A DNA stretch of 64,000 nt from Paraburkholderia edwinii. GTDB lineage: Bacteria; Pseudomonadota; Gammaproteobacteria; Burkholderiales; Burkholderiaceae. A model generated the notes under the pieces. The model was not told where the DNA came from, did not search any database, and worked only from the letters and a program-made list of their open reading frames with translations. This document shows, piece by piece, positions 9,444-17,215 of the stretch (positions are counted from its first letter, which is position 1; every line of letters begins with the position of its first letter). The stretch lies in contig NZ_CP080096.1 in assembly GCF_019428685.1 (NCBI RefSeq), positions 1,488,001 through 1,552,000 of the forward strand. The letters are read 5' to 3'. Both the position numbers and the translations under genes were made by a program.

Positions 9444-10298
9444 TCATTGCTCGTCCCACGTGCGCACGACCTGACGCTGCACGCCGAGACCTTCGACGCT
9501 CAGTTCCATCACGTCGCCGGGCTTCAGATACTTTTCCGGCTTCATGCCGAGACCCACGCCCGGCGGCGTACCCGTTGTGATGATATCGCCCGGTTCGAGC
9601 GCGACGAACTGGCTCGTGTACGACAACAGCTTCGCGATCGGGAAGATCATGTCCGACGTGTTCGAATTCTGGATGCGCTTGCCATTCAGTTCGAGCCACA
9701 GCGGCAATTGCTGCACGTCGGCAATTTCATCGGTGGTGACGAGCCACGGTCCGATCGGACCGAACGTCGGCGCCATCTTGCCTTTGACCCACTGGCCGCC
9801 ATGTTCGAGCTGAAATTCGCGCTCGGAAATATCGTTGCACACGCAAAAGCCAGCGATATACGAGAGCGCATCGCTTTGCTCGACGTAGTGCGCATGCTTG
9901 CCGATCACAAAGGCGATCTCCACTTCCCAATCGGTTTTAACCGAGTTGCGCGGCAAGCGCACGGGATCGTAAGGACCGGAAATGCACGAGGGCGCCTTGT
10001 TGAAAATGATCGGCTCTTCGGGAATCGGCGCGTTTGTTTCGATCGCGTGCTGCACGTAGTTCAGACCGATCGCGACAAAGTTGCCCGGCCGCGCGATGCA
10101 CGAGCCGACGCGCGCGTTGTCCGCAACGAGCGGCAGCGAGTCGACATCAACGCCACGCAGTTTTTCGAGGCCGCCGGAGGCGAAGAACGCCGGGCCATAG
10201 TCGCCGTCGACAAGCTTCGATGCGTCGCGCAGCTTGCCGTTTGCATCGACGAGTGCCGGCTTTTCGGCGCCGGGCTGGCCGTATCTTGCGAGTTTCAT
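9444..10298 (-). CDS. Fumarylacetoacetate hydrolase (FAH) family protein
   Basis: A 284-residue metal-dependent C-C hydrolase, isomerase or decarboxylase of the FAH superfamily. Visible family features are metal-site DWEVEIAFVIG, the conserved AGFCVCNDISERE, QWVKGK followed by FGPIGPW, and GDIITTGTPPGVG near the C-terminus. Members cleave or tautomerise 2,4-diketo acids and related compounds (fumarylpyruvate, 2,4-diketo-3-deoxy sugar acids, homoprotocatechuate intermediates), so it is a plausible late step of the operon. AAGGA precedes the ATG. It is the last gene of a four-gene minus-strand operon starting at 13553. Confidence 0.92.
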   Translation of the reverse strand: MKLARYGQPGAEKPALVDANGKLRDASKLVDGDYGPAFFASGGLEKLRGVDVDSLPLVADNARVGSCIARPGNFVAIGLNYVQHAIETNAPIPEEPIIFNKAPSCISGPYDPVRLPRNSVKTDWEVEIAFVIGKHAHYVEQSDALSYIAGFCVCNDISEREFQLEHGGQWVKGKMAPTFGPIGPWLVTTDEIADVQQLPLWLELNGKRIQNSNTSDMIFPIAKLLSYTSQFVALEPGDIITTGTPPGVGLGMKPEKYLKPGDVMELSVEGLGVQRQVVRTWDEQ

Positions 10299-10370
10299 CT
10301 GTTGTCCTTGGGTATCTTTGGATTGATGCCGGGTTGGTTCCGCGGTGGGTCTTTATGCCGCCTCGTTTCG

Positions 10371-11051
10371 TCAAGGCGATTGCGGTGCGCCGAGGCGCGT
10401 GATTTCCATCGCGTAGATATCGGCAGCAGGCGGGTTAGCGCAGAACGCGCGGAACGCCGGATGTAGAAACTGCTGCTGGGCGAATTCGGCTGCTTCCCGC
10501 GTCGCGGCTTCGACGAGCACGATGCGCGTCGGCACCGTGAATGCGCGTTCCTTCGCTTCGTTGGTCTCGATGTTGCTCGCCTGCGTATCGGCGTCGCAAA
10601 GGTGCGCGGCGAGTACGGAGGGGTGGCGGGTCAGCGCGGGGAACAGCGTGTCGCCGAGATGGCGTGCGAAGCCGTCAGCCGCGTCGGCGGCGATATCGAG
10701 GCGCGCGGCGCAGATCCATCCACCGGTGCTGATGCCGCTCGATAACGAAACCGTGCAGATCGAGCGCGCCGTATTGCGAAAGTGGCGCACTGTCGCGCGT
10801 GTTGCCGGCGTCGGATTGTTCAGGCGTTCGAGGTAGGTTTCACCGGTTAGCACCGGCAGATCGTCGGCTTCGTAGATCGTCAGCCATTCAGGGTGAGCAT
10901 CGTCGCCGCGCAGGCGACGGCCCCGATTGAAGCCCGGAATCGCTAGACGCTCCGGTATGTGTTCGTTGTTGTGCCATTCATAGAACGCGTCGCGGCCTTC
11001 GTCCGTGACGTCGTTCCAGATCAGCACGACGGCTTTACCTAGCATTGGCAT
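10371..11051 (-). CDS. EthD/DUF4286-like duplicated dimeric alpha-beta barrel protein
   Basis: A 226-residue soluble protein. The N-terminal half (AVVLIWNDVTDEGRDAFYEWHNNEHIPERLAIPGFNRGRR) has the H-N-x-E-H-x-x-E signature of EthD/ferredoxin-like barrel proteins. The second half (from about 110) looks like a degenerate repeat of the same fold. Such proteins bind or isomerise small pathway intermediates. No catalytic role can be assigned. GGGAGACAACA precedes the ATG. It sits between the dehydrogenase and FAH genes with gaps of 61 and 72 bases. Confidence 0.7.
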   Translation of the reverse strand: MPMLGKAVVLIWNDVTDEGRDAFYEWHNNEHIPERLAIPGFNRGRRLRGDDAHPEWLTIYEADDLPVLTGETYLERLNNPTPATRATVRHFRNTARSICTVSLSSGISTGGWICAARLDIAADAADGFARHLGDTLFPALTRHPSVLAAHLCDADTQASNIETNEAKERAFTVPTRIVLVEAATREAAEFAQQQFLHPAFRAFCANPPAADIYAMEITRLGAPQSP

Positions 11052-11112
11052 TGTTGTCTCCCAGGCGGATGTTGTGTGCTTCCATGGGGCAGGGCGCTAC
11101 GAATCCAGCACG

Positions 11113-11925
11113 CTACGAGTCCGCGCGACCAAGCAGAAAAGCAAGCAGCGCTTCCGTCTGCCCCGAATGCATATCGACGCCGGTCACCGTGGCGCAGCCG
11201 CGGCTCTGTGCGAAAGCAATGAGTGGCGTAAAGCCGCTGCTCAGCACGACGTCTCCCACTGCAATGCGCGACGAGAGCCCGTCGAGCGGCGCCGGCAAGC
11301 CGTCGCCCGCGCGCATGCCGACCGTCGACGCGTTGATGACGATATCGATACCATCGGTGCCGGCCGCGCCGAGCGACATCCGGCACGACGGGCAAGCATC
11401 GCCGAGCGCGGCGACGCGCGGCAGCGCATTCGCGTGATCAGGATCGACGAAGCGGATTTCGGCGACGCCGGCGTCCGCAAGCGACACCGCAATCGCAGCG
11501 CCTGCGCCGCCGCAGCCGAACATCAGCACGCGCGCATGGCGCAGCGGCACGTCGCGTTTTCTGAGCGCCGACACGAAGCCTTCGCCGTCGAACATATCGG
11601 CATGCCATTGCCCGTCCGCAGTACGCCTGAATGCATTCACCGCGCCGACGCGCTCGCCGCGCGAGCCGACCGTGTCCGCGAATTTCAGCATCGCGACCTT
11701 GTAGGGCGCGGTGACGAGCACGCCATCGAGATTGCCGAGCGCCATCAGCCCGGCCACCGTTTGCTCGAAGCGCTCGGGCTGGACGTGGCCGGGAATCATC
11801 ACCGCATTGATGCCGCGTTCCGCAAAAGCCTGCGTGTACACGAGCGGCGAGCGGACCTGCGCGATCGGGTCGCCGATGATCGCGTAGAGGCGGGTGGCGC
11901 CGGTGATGGTCGGAGCGGCCGTCAA
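11113..11925 (-). CDS. Shikimate/quinate dehydrogenase-like oxidoreductase (AroE/YdiB family)
   Basis: About 270 residues. AroE landmarks are the substrate lysine in VTAPYK (Lys76), Asn97, Asp113 in ADMFDGEGF, the Rossmann loop GCGGAGAA (137 on) and the terminal GxxMHSGQTEALLAF. Two departures from housekeeping AroE are visible. The N-terminal SxS pair reads QVRSP, so one substrate-contacting serine is missing. An Asp follows the second Rossmann strand (FVDPDH), which favours NAD+ over NADP+. The TTG at 11925 overlaps the stop of the upstream gene (TTGA), with GGGAG in front. It is probably catabolic. Confidence 0.85.
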   Translation of the reverse strand: MTAAPTITGATRLYAIIGDPIAQVRSPLVYTQAFAERGINAVMIPGHVQPERFEQTVAGLMALGNLDGVLVTAPYKVAMLKFADTVGSRGERVGAVNAFRRTADGQWHADMFDGEGFVSALRKRDVPLRHARVLMFGCGGAGAAIAVSLADAGVAEIRFVDPDHANALPRVAALGDACPSCRMSLGAAGTDGIDIVINASTVGMRAGDGLPAPLDGLSSRIAVGDVVLSSGFTPLIAFAQSRGCATVTGVDMHSGQTEALLAFLLGRADS

Positions 11926-13553
11926 GACTTGCTCCCGCGTTGTGAGGCGTGGCGTTCGGCGAGCCATTCGGCGAAACGCGCGCTGCGGTACTGGCGCCCG
12001 CGCCGCGTCACGTCTTCGCGCAGATTCATGAGGCCCGGATGGAACAGGCGGACATCCATTTCCTTCGCGTCGGCGGCAACGGGCGGGCGGAAATCCATAT
12101 GCTGGAACACGTCGCGTTCGAGATCGATGCCCGGCGCGTACTCAGTGAGTTCGAGCCCCTGTTTGCCAATGCGAAACACGGCGCGCTCGGTGACGAACAG
12201 CACCTTCTGATTGCGTTCGCGTCCGCCTGCCGCGCTATAGCAGATCTGCTCGAGCGTATTGACGAACTTGCGATGCCGGCCTTCCTGACGAATCTGCGTC
12301 TTGCCGTTCTCCCAGCCGATATCGAGTCCGCCCGCCGTCAACGTGCCGCTGAACACGACGGTGCGCGCATTGCGGCTGATGTTGATAAAACCGCCTACGC
12401 CGATGATCTTGTCGCCGAAGCGGCTGATATTGACGTTGCCTTGCGCGTCGACTTCGGCGAACGAGAGAAACGCGAGATCGAGGCCGCCGCCGTCGTAGAA
12501 GTCGAATTGCGAAGGTTGTTCGATCATCGCGGCGAAATTTTGCGCGCCGCCCGAGTCGCGGCCTGTGATCGGCGCACCGCCGATCAAGCCCTGTTCGTTG
12601 GTGAGGATCGCATCGTCGAGCACGCCTTCTTCGGCGGCGACCGTGGAGAGGCCGGTCGAGATGCCGGCGCCGAGATTGCAGACCGCGTTCGGGTAGAGCT
12701 CCATCGCCGCGCGGCGCACGACCACCTTGCGCGGGCCGAACGGCAGCGGCTTGATCTCGTCGAGCGGCACGCGCAGTTCGCCCGAATAGCTCGGGTCGTA
12801 GGCGGTCGCATACGTCTGGCGCTGCTCCGGTTCGACCACGATGAAATCCACCAGAATGCCTGGAATTTTCACGTGCTTCGGCGGCAGCGTACCGCGCCGC
12901 GCGATCCGTTTGACCTGCACGATCACAAGACCGCCCTGGCGGCGGGTTGCCTGCGCCATGGCGAGCATTTCGCCGAATACCGCTTCCTGTTCCATCGTCA
13001 CGTTGCCGTCTTCGTCGGCAGTGGTGCCGCGCAGGAAGGCGACATCGATCGGAAACGGCTTGAAGCGCAGCCATTCCTCGCCGTCGAGTTCCATCACTTC
13101 GACAAGGTCTTCGTGCGTGCGCGGGCTTTGCTTTGCGCCTTGCTGGCGCGGGTCGACAAAGGTGCCGAGGCCCGTTTTCGTGATGAGGCCGGGGCGGCCC
13201 GCGGCCATGTCGCGCATCAGTTGCGACAGCACGCCTTGCGGCAGCGTGTAGGCCTCGATCTTGTCCTCGGCGGCGAGCGTGACGAGGCCCGGCGAATCGA
13301 CGAGCGCGCTCGTAATCGCGCGCTTGAGCAGGCCTTCGCGCGCGAGATGCGTGGCGCCGAGCGCCGCGCGGTCGCCGATGCCGACCACGCTGATCGACGT
13401 GAGGGCCGTGGGCTGCTGCTCCGTTTCAAAACGGCGGCCGACGGCGGCCAGCAGTTCCTCCGGTACCGAATGCCCGCCGCCCGAGCCGCTGATCAGCACC
13501 GAGTCTCCGGATTTCAGAAGCCTTGCGGCTTCGTCGCTTGTAATTCGTTCCAT
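11922..13553 (-). CDS. Fused acyl-CoA:carboxylate CoA-transferase (YdiF/Pct type)
   Basis: A 543-residue CoA-transferase with alpha and beta halves fused, as in propionate CoA-transferase and E. coli YdiF. It moves CoA from an acyl-CoA donor to a carboxylic acid to activate it for degradation. The glycine-rich ISGSGGGHSVPEELL lies at residues 21-35. The catalytic glutamate is Glu320 in TNEQGLIGGAPITG, and a second conserved block is FYDGGGLDLAFLSFAEVDAQGNVN. It is the first gene of the minus-strand operon and overlaps the next by 4 bases. A near-perfect LacI-type operator lies 38-55 bases upstream of its ATG. Confidence 0.9.
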   Translation of the reverse strand: MERITSDEAARLLKSGDSVLISGSGGGHSVPEELLAAVGRRFETEQQPTALTSISVVGIGDRAALGATHLAREGLLKRAITSALVDSPGLVTLAAEDKIEAYTLPQGVLSQLMRDMAAGRPGLITKTGLGTFVDPRQQGAKQSPRTHEDLVEVMELDGEEWLRFKPFPIDVAFLRGTTADEDGNVTMEQEAVFGEMLAMAQATRRQGGLVIVQVKRIARRGTLPPKHVKIPGILVDFIVVEPEQRQTYATAYDPSYSGELRVPLDEIKPLPFGPRKVVVRRAAMELYPNAVCNLGAGISTGLSTVAAEEGVLDDAILTNEQGLIGGAPITGRDSGGAQNFAAMIEQPSQFDFYDGGGLDLAFLSFAEVDAQGNVNISRFGDKIIGVGGFINISRNARTVVFSGTLTAGGLDIGWENGKTQIRQEGRHRKFVNTLEQICYSAAGGRERNQKVLFVTERAVFRIGKQGLELTEYAPGIDLERDVFQHMDFRPPVAADAKEMDVRLFHPGLMNLREDVTRRGRQYRSARFAEWLAERHASQRGSKS

Positions 13554-13590
13554 CGCTTTTTCCTGTCACTTTGGCTTAACAGATATCGCT

Positions 13591-13608
13591 AATGTAACCG
13601 GATACATT
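13591..13608. promoter_or_regulatory. LacI-type operator, site C
   Basis: AATGTAACCGGATACATT, an 18-base palindrome with one mismatched pair, centred at 13599/13600. It lies just upstream of the CoA-transferase start on the minus strand. Confidence 0.75.
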
Positions 13609-13692
13609 AGCAAGGGCAAGTCGTCGCGTTACATCGCTGCATGGCTTTGAGTAGCTTGCAAAGGGTGGCATTCCGTAGCCGTTTACGGATGG

Positions 13693-13712
13693 TTGTGTAA
13701 CCGGTACCATTG
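13693..13712. promoter_or_regulatory. LacI-type operator, site D
   Basis: TTGTGTAACCGGTACCATTG, centred 103 bases from site C and about 66-85 bases before the MaoC-type gene. Sites C and D together occupy the divergent promoter region. Confidence 0.7.
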
Positions 13713-13777
13713 TCGACAGGCGATGGACGTGTCCGCGCGGCGCGGACGCAATCGGCTCATCTCAAACGGAGGCAATA

Positions 13778-14227
13778 GTGGCAATCAAGGGCGTGGAAAT
13801 CGGACAGGTGTTCAAGTTTTCGAAAACGGTCGGCGAGACGGACGTCACGCTGTTCGCCGGGCTGACCGGCGACTTCAGCGATACGCATATCAACGAGCAG
13901 TACATGCAGGAGAAGTCGAGCATCGGCACGCGCATCGCGCATGGCGCGCTGATCGTCGGCTATATGTCGACCGCATCGACGATCAGCATCGCGCATGTGA
14001 TTCACCGCGACGATCTCGACGAATTCCCGGTGTCCGCCGGTTACGACCGGATCCGCTTCATCAAGCCGGTCCTGCTCGGCGATACGGTGACGGTCATCTA
14101 CCGGGTCGCCGAAATCGACGAGGAAAAGCGCCGCAGCATGGCCGAAATGGAAGTGATCAACCAGCGCGGCGAAGTCGTCGCGGCGGGCCGTCATCTGATG
14201 AAGTGGGCGAAGAAGCTGAAGAACTGA
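13778..14227 (+). CDS. MaoC-type (R)-specific enoyl-CoA hydratase
   Basis: A 149-residue hot-dog-fold protein. The hydratase motif region reads LTGDFSDTHINEQYM, a variant of the D-x-N-P-x-H signature that keeps the Asp and His. It is followed by GTRIAHGALIVGYMS. It would hydrate an enoyl-CoA or dehydrate a hydroxyacyl-CoA, which fits a pathway whose first gene across the intergenic region is a CoA-transferase. It starts with GTG preceded by GGAGG at 5 bases; no ATG alternative is as good. Confidence 0.88.
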   Translation: MAIKGVEIGQVFKFSKTVGETDVTLFAGLTGDFSDTHINEQYMQEKSSIGTRIAHGALIVGYMSTASTISIAHVIHRDDLDEFPVSAGYDRIRFIKPVLLGDTVTVIYRVAEIDEEKRRSMAEMEVINQRGEVVAAGRHLMKWAKKLKN

Positions 14228-14287
14228 TGGCCGTGATGGTTGTGCGGCAGCCTGAACCGGGTGCGGCTTGCGCGCTCACCCTGTCGC

Positions 14288-14293
14288 TATAAT
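14288..14293 (+). promoter_or_regulatory. Perfect -10 hexamer of the LacI-regulator gene
   Basis: TATAAT at 14288-14293 with a poor -35 (TTGCGC-like, short spacing) upstream. A transcript from here would begin near 14300, which excludes translation starts at 14268 and 14292 and supports the ATG at 14322 with a short leader. Confidence 0.5.
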
Positions 14294-14321
14294 GGGCGCA
14301 TTGAATCGGTGCCCCCAAAAC

Positions 14322-15398
14322 ATGGCAAGAGCAGAAAACTCCGGCGACGAGGTATCGAGCGAGCCGCCGCCGCGACGTGCTCGCGGCGGTTCGGTCACGT
14401 TGCGCGACGTGGCGAGATTTGCGGGCGTATCGTCCGCCACCGTGTCGCGCGTGATGAATAACCCCGAGGCGGTGTCCGAACAGCTGCGCGCGCGCATCGA
14501 AGTGGCGATCAAGCATCTGGGCTGGGTGCCGAGCGCCGCGGCCCGCGCGCTTGCCACGCAGCGCACCGGCACGATCGGCGCGATCTTTCCGACGGTCGCG
14601 AACGAGCACTATGCGAGTGCCATCCAGTCCTTGCAGGAGGCTTTCGAACAGCAGGGCTATACGTTGCTGCTCGGGTGCTCCGAATACGAAACCGACCGTG
14701 AGCTGCGCCAGGTGCGCAAGATGCTCGAGCGTGGCGTCGACGCCTTCGTCGTGGTCGGCGATACCCATCGGCCCGAACTCTATCCGCTGCTCGAGCAGCG
14801 CGAAACGCCGGTCGTCAGTACGTTCAACTATTCGGCGAAGAGCCACGTGCCTTGCGTGGGCGTCGATAACTATCGCGCGTTCTTCGATCTCACCACCTAT
14901 CTGCTCGAACTCGGGCATCGCAGCTTCGGCATGCTTGCGCAATCGGCCGACAGCAACGACCGCGCGCGTGCGCGCCGCGAAGGCGTGCGCGATGCGCTGG
15001 CGGTGCAGGGGCTCGGCATGAATCCGGCGCACTTCGTCGAAGGATTCTGGAGCGTCAACGAGGGGCGGCGCCTGTTCCGGCAGGTTGTCGATTCCCCGAA
15101 GCGGCCGACCGCGATGATTTGCGGCAACGGTTCGTTTGCGATGGGTGCGATGCTCGAAGCGATGTCGTGCGGTATCGATGTGCCGCGCGAGATGACGATT
15201 GCGGGCTTCGACGATTTCGAACTGATGGCCGAACTGCCGATTCCGATTACGACAGTACGTGTGCCGAGCGTGGAAATCGGTCGCAAGGCGGCCGAAATGA
15301 TTATTGCGCAGCTCGACGGCAAGCAGGTGGAAAGCCTTGAATTCCGTGCCGAGCTGATCGTGCGCGCTTCTTCGGCGCCGCCGCCGAAGAAGCGGTAA
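14322..15398 (+). CDS. LacI-family transcriptional regulator of the module
   Basis: A 358-residue regulator. A 24-residue arginine/proline-rich leader precedes the helix-turn-helix (VTLRDVARFAGVSSATVSRVMNN, 25-47), then the hinge helix PSAAARALATQ, then a periplasmic-binding-type effector domain. LacI proteins bind palindromes with a central CG pair, which is exactly the form of the six sites around it (TGTAACCGGTTACA-like). It sits between the MaoC gene and the MFS gene, inside the set it probably controls. The start at 14322 follows from the promoter position. No operator was seen at its own promoter. Confidence 0.9.
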   Translation: MARAENSGDEVSSEPPPRRARGGSVTLRDVARFAGVSSATVSRVMNNPEAVSEQLRARIEVAIKHLGWVPSAAARALATQRTGTIGAIFPTVANEHYASAIQSLQEAFEQQGYTLLLGCSEYETDRELRQVRKMLERGVDAFVVVGDTHRPELYPLLEQRETPVVSTFNYSAKSHVPCVGVDNYRAFFDLTTYLLELGHRSFGMLAQSADSNDRARARREGVRDALAVQGLGMNPAHFVEGFWSVNEGRRLFRQVVDSPKRPTAMICGNGSFAMGAMLEAMSCGIDVPREMTIAGFDDFELMAELPIPITTVRVPSVEIGRKAAEMIIAQLDGKQVESLEFRAELIVRASSAPPPKKR

Positions 15399-15435
15399 GC
15401 GGCGTTCGCAAACCGCCGCGCCGCGCTGCGCTCAG

Positions 15436-16710
15436 TCAGGACTTGTCGATATCCTGCAACCGCAGGCCCTTCGTTTCACGCACGAACTTCAGCACGATGA
15501 GCGCCGCGACCGCGGCGCCCACCGAAAACGCGGCAATGCCGATCGCGAGCGTCGTGTTCACGCGATGAATGGTGGACAGCACGATAAACGGCGCCATGCC
15601 GCCGCCGATCACGCCGACGTTGTAGAGCAGGCCGACGCCCGACGCGCGCACGTCGCGCGGCAGGTTCTCGGTGAGCACGGTGCCCCAGATACCCGACGAG
15701 CCGACGAGAAAGAAGCCTGCCAGAAACGCGAGCGGCAATGCGATGCCGAAGCTCGATGCGCTGAACACGAGCGCCGCGACGAACAGCGATCCGATGGCCA
15801 GCATGCCACCGAGCGCGAGGCGCCGGCCGATGCGTTCCGCGATAAAGCCCGACGCGAAGAAGCCGCACACCTGGCCGATCGCCGATGCGCTCGTGATCCA
15901 GCTGATCGCGCCGGGCGCCATCTGCAGCGACTTCAGGTAAGTGGGCAGCAAACCCTGGAACGGCCACGAGCCGAAGCACAGCACGAGCATCAGCAGCCCG
16001 AGATAGGCGACCCGCCGCGGATAACGCGCGAATAGCACGACGGCCGGATTGTCGCGCCACGACATGATCGGCTCGCGCTTCGCTTCTTTCCACGCTTGCG
16101 CCTCGGGCACCATGAAGACGATGAAGAGGCCGAGCAAGATCGCAGGCGGAATGCCGATAAAGAACATGCCGCGCCAGCCGAACGCCGGGTACACCCAGTT
16201 GTAGGCCATGGCCGCGCCAATTGCGCCGAGGCCCCAGCCGGTATCGAGGATGCCGATGCCGATCGCGCGATGCTTTTCAGGCCACGCTTCAGCGACCATC
16301 GTCGCGCCGAGCGAGAAACCCGGCGCCATGCCGAAGCCGAGAAACAGCCGGAATGCCGCGAGCAGCGCAAAGGTGGGCGCGGCGCCGGTCAGTGCCGCAC
16401 CGACGGTGAACCATGTCAGCGTGATCAGCAGCGGAATCTTGCGGCCGATCCGGTCGCTCAGGCTGCCGAACAGCAGGCCGCCGATCCAGCGTACGCCGTA
16501 GGTGGCGAGCAGCAGCAGCGATGCGGTGTCGAGCGTGACGTTGAAGGTCGTCGCGATGTCGCGCAATACGAAGGTGATCGCGAGAAAGTCGACTGCATCC
16601 ATCACCCAAACGCCCCATGCGGCAATCAGCACCTTCCACTGAGCCCATGTGATGTCGTGATACCAGCGCCGCGTCTTGTCTGTCTCTGAGCTGATCGCTC
16701 TCGTCTTCAT
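15436..16710 (-). CDS. MFS transporter, sialate/carboxylate:H+ symporter type
   Basis: A 424-residue 12-helix major-facilitator protein. The N-terminal block TWAQWKVLIAAWGVWVMDAVDF and the loop motif GSLSDRIGRKIPLL (2-3 loop) place it near the NanT/JEN and aromatic-acid symporter group. The likely substrate is an organic acid. The ATG at 16710 has AGAGG upstream; longer in-frame starts add an arginine-rich stretch unlike a membrane-protein N-terminus. Operator E lies 68-87 bases upstream, so it should be co-regulated with the CoA-transferase operon and the porin as the inner-membrane importer. Confidence 0.9.
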   Translation of the reverse strand: MKTRAISSETDKTRRWYHDITWAQWKVLIAAWGVWVMDAVDFLAITFVLRDIATTFNVTLDTASLLLLATYGVRWIGGLLFGSLSDRIGRKIPLLITLTWFTVGAALTGAAPTFALLAAFRLFLGFGMAPGFSLGATMVAEAWPEKHRAIGIGILDTGWGLGAIGAAMAYNWVYPAFGWRGMFFIGIPPAILLGLFIVFMVPEAQAWKEAKREPIMSWRDNPAVVLFARYPRRVAYLGLLMLVLCFGSWPFQGLLPTYLKSLQMAPGAISWITSASAIGQVCGFFASGFIAERIGRRLALGGMLAIGSLFVAALVFSASSFGIALPLAFLAGFFLVGSSGIWGTVLTENLPRDVRASGVGLLYNVGVIGGGMAPFIVLSTIHRVNTTLAIGIAAFSVGAAVAALIVLKFVRETKGLRLQDIDKS

Positions 16711-16777
16711 GTGCATCCTCTGATTTCTGGCCACCCTTGCTCGGGTCGCGGATCTTGTCTTGTCGCCACGCATATCG

Positions 16778-16797
16778 CAATGTAACCGGTCTCATTG
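16778..16797. promoter_or_regulatory. LacI-type operator, site E
   Basis: CAATGTAACCGGTCTCATTG, with flanking GC extending the dyad. It is centred at 16787/16788, just upstream of the MFS transporter. Confidence 0.75.
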
Positions 16798-16963
16798 CAG
16801 TGGCAAACTTATATTGAAAGCGCATCGGGCGAACTTCGGGATTACCCTGATTATCGATGTATACGGTGTGGGATGGCGATCAGCAGTGTGACGCTCAGGC
16901 ACAATGGCTCGCGGTAATGACCCTTGGGCAGTGCAAGCCAAATAGCAATATTGGAGTTTTTTA

Positions 16964-16980
16964 GATACCGGTTACATTGT
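16964..16980. promoter_or_regulatory. LacI-type operator, site F
   Basis: GATACCGGTTACATTGT; the complementary strand reads CAATGTAACCGGTATC. It could pair with site E by looping, or act on the response-regulator promoter. Confidence 0.7.
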
Positions 16981-17215
16981 AAATTGATGCGTGACGACGG
17001 CGCCGCTGCGTGAGCGGGTCGCTTGTCGAAAAGAAGGACAGACAGGCACGGTGCGCGCCATGGCCGCAACTGCATATGCCATACCCACTTTCACCGGTGG
17101 ACTTGCCGGCCGCGCGCGAAGCTGCGTGCATAACAAGGGCGGGAATGGCCGATGCTCGAAAACAGCAGTACACGGTAAATGCAGCAGTTGGGCAGTCGGG
17201 CAAAGGGAGGGAGCC

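Larger units (their letters stand above)
16711..17215. other. 505-base divergent intergenic region (MFS / response regulator)
   Basis: No gene seen. It holds operators E and F, 182 bases apart centre to centre, and a GGGAGGG ribosome-binding site at the right end for the response regulator. An open frame continues upstream of 17216 on the plus strand but has no family-like sequence and no start signal. Confidence 0.6.

Noticed and set aside
11113..11925. Housekeeping shikimate dehydrogenase aroE
   Set aside because: Active-site change (QVRSP), an NAD-type Asp and its place in a regulated catabolic operon argue for a paralogue.
11949..13592. Long open frame antisense to the CoA-transferase
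   Set aside because: It has no domain-like sequence and is the mirror of strong GC-rich codon bias. The same applies to long antisense frames opposite the Rieske genes (3615-5003), the LacI gene (14157-15032) and the efflux pumps (46397-48088).
16991..17215. N-terminal extension of the response regulator
   Set aside because: The extension runs through the intergenic region without family similarity, and the strong ribosome-binding site is at 17216.
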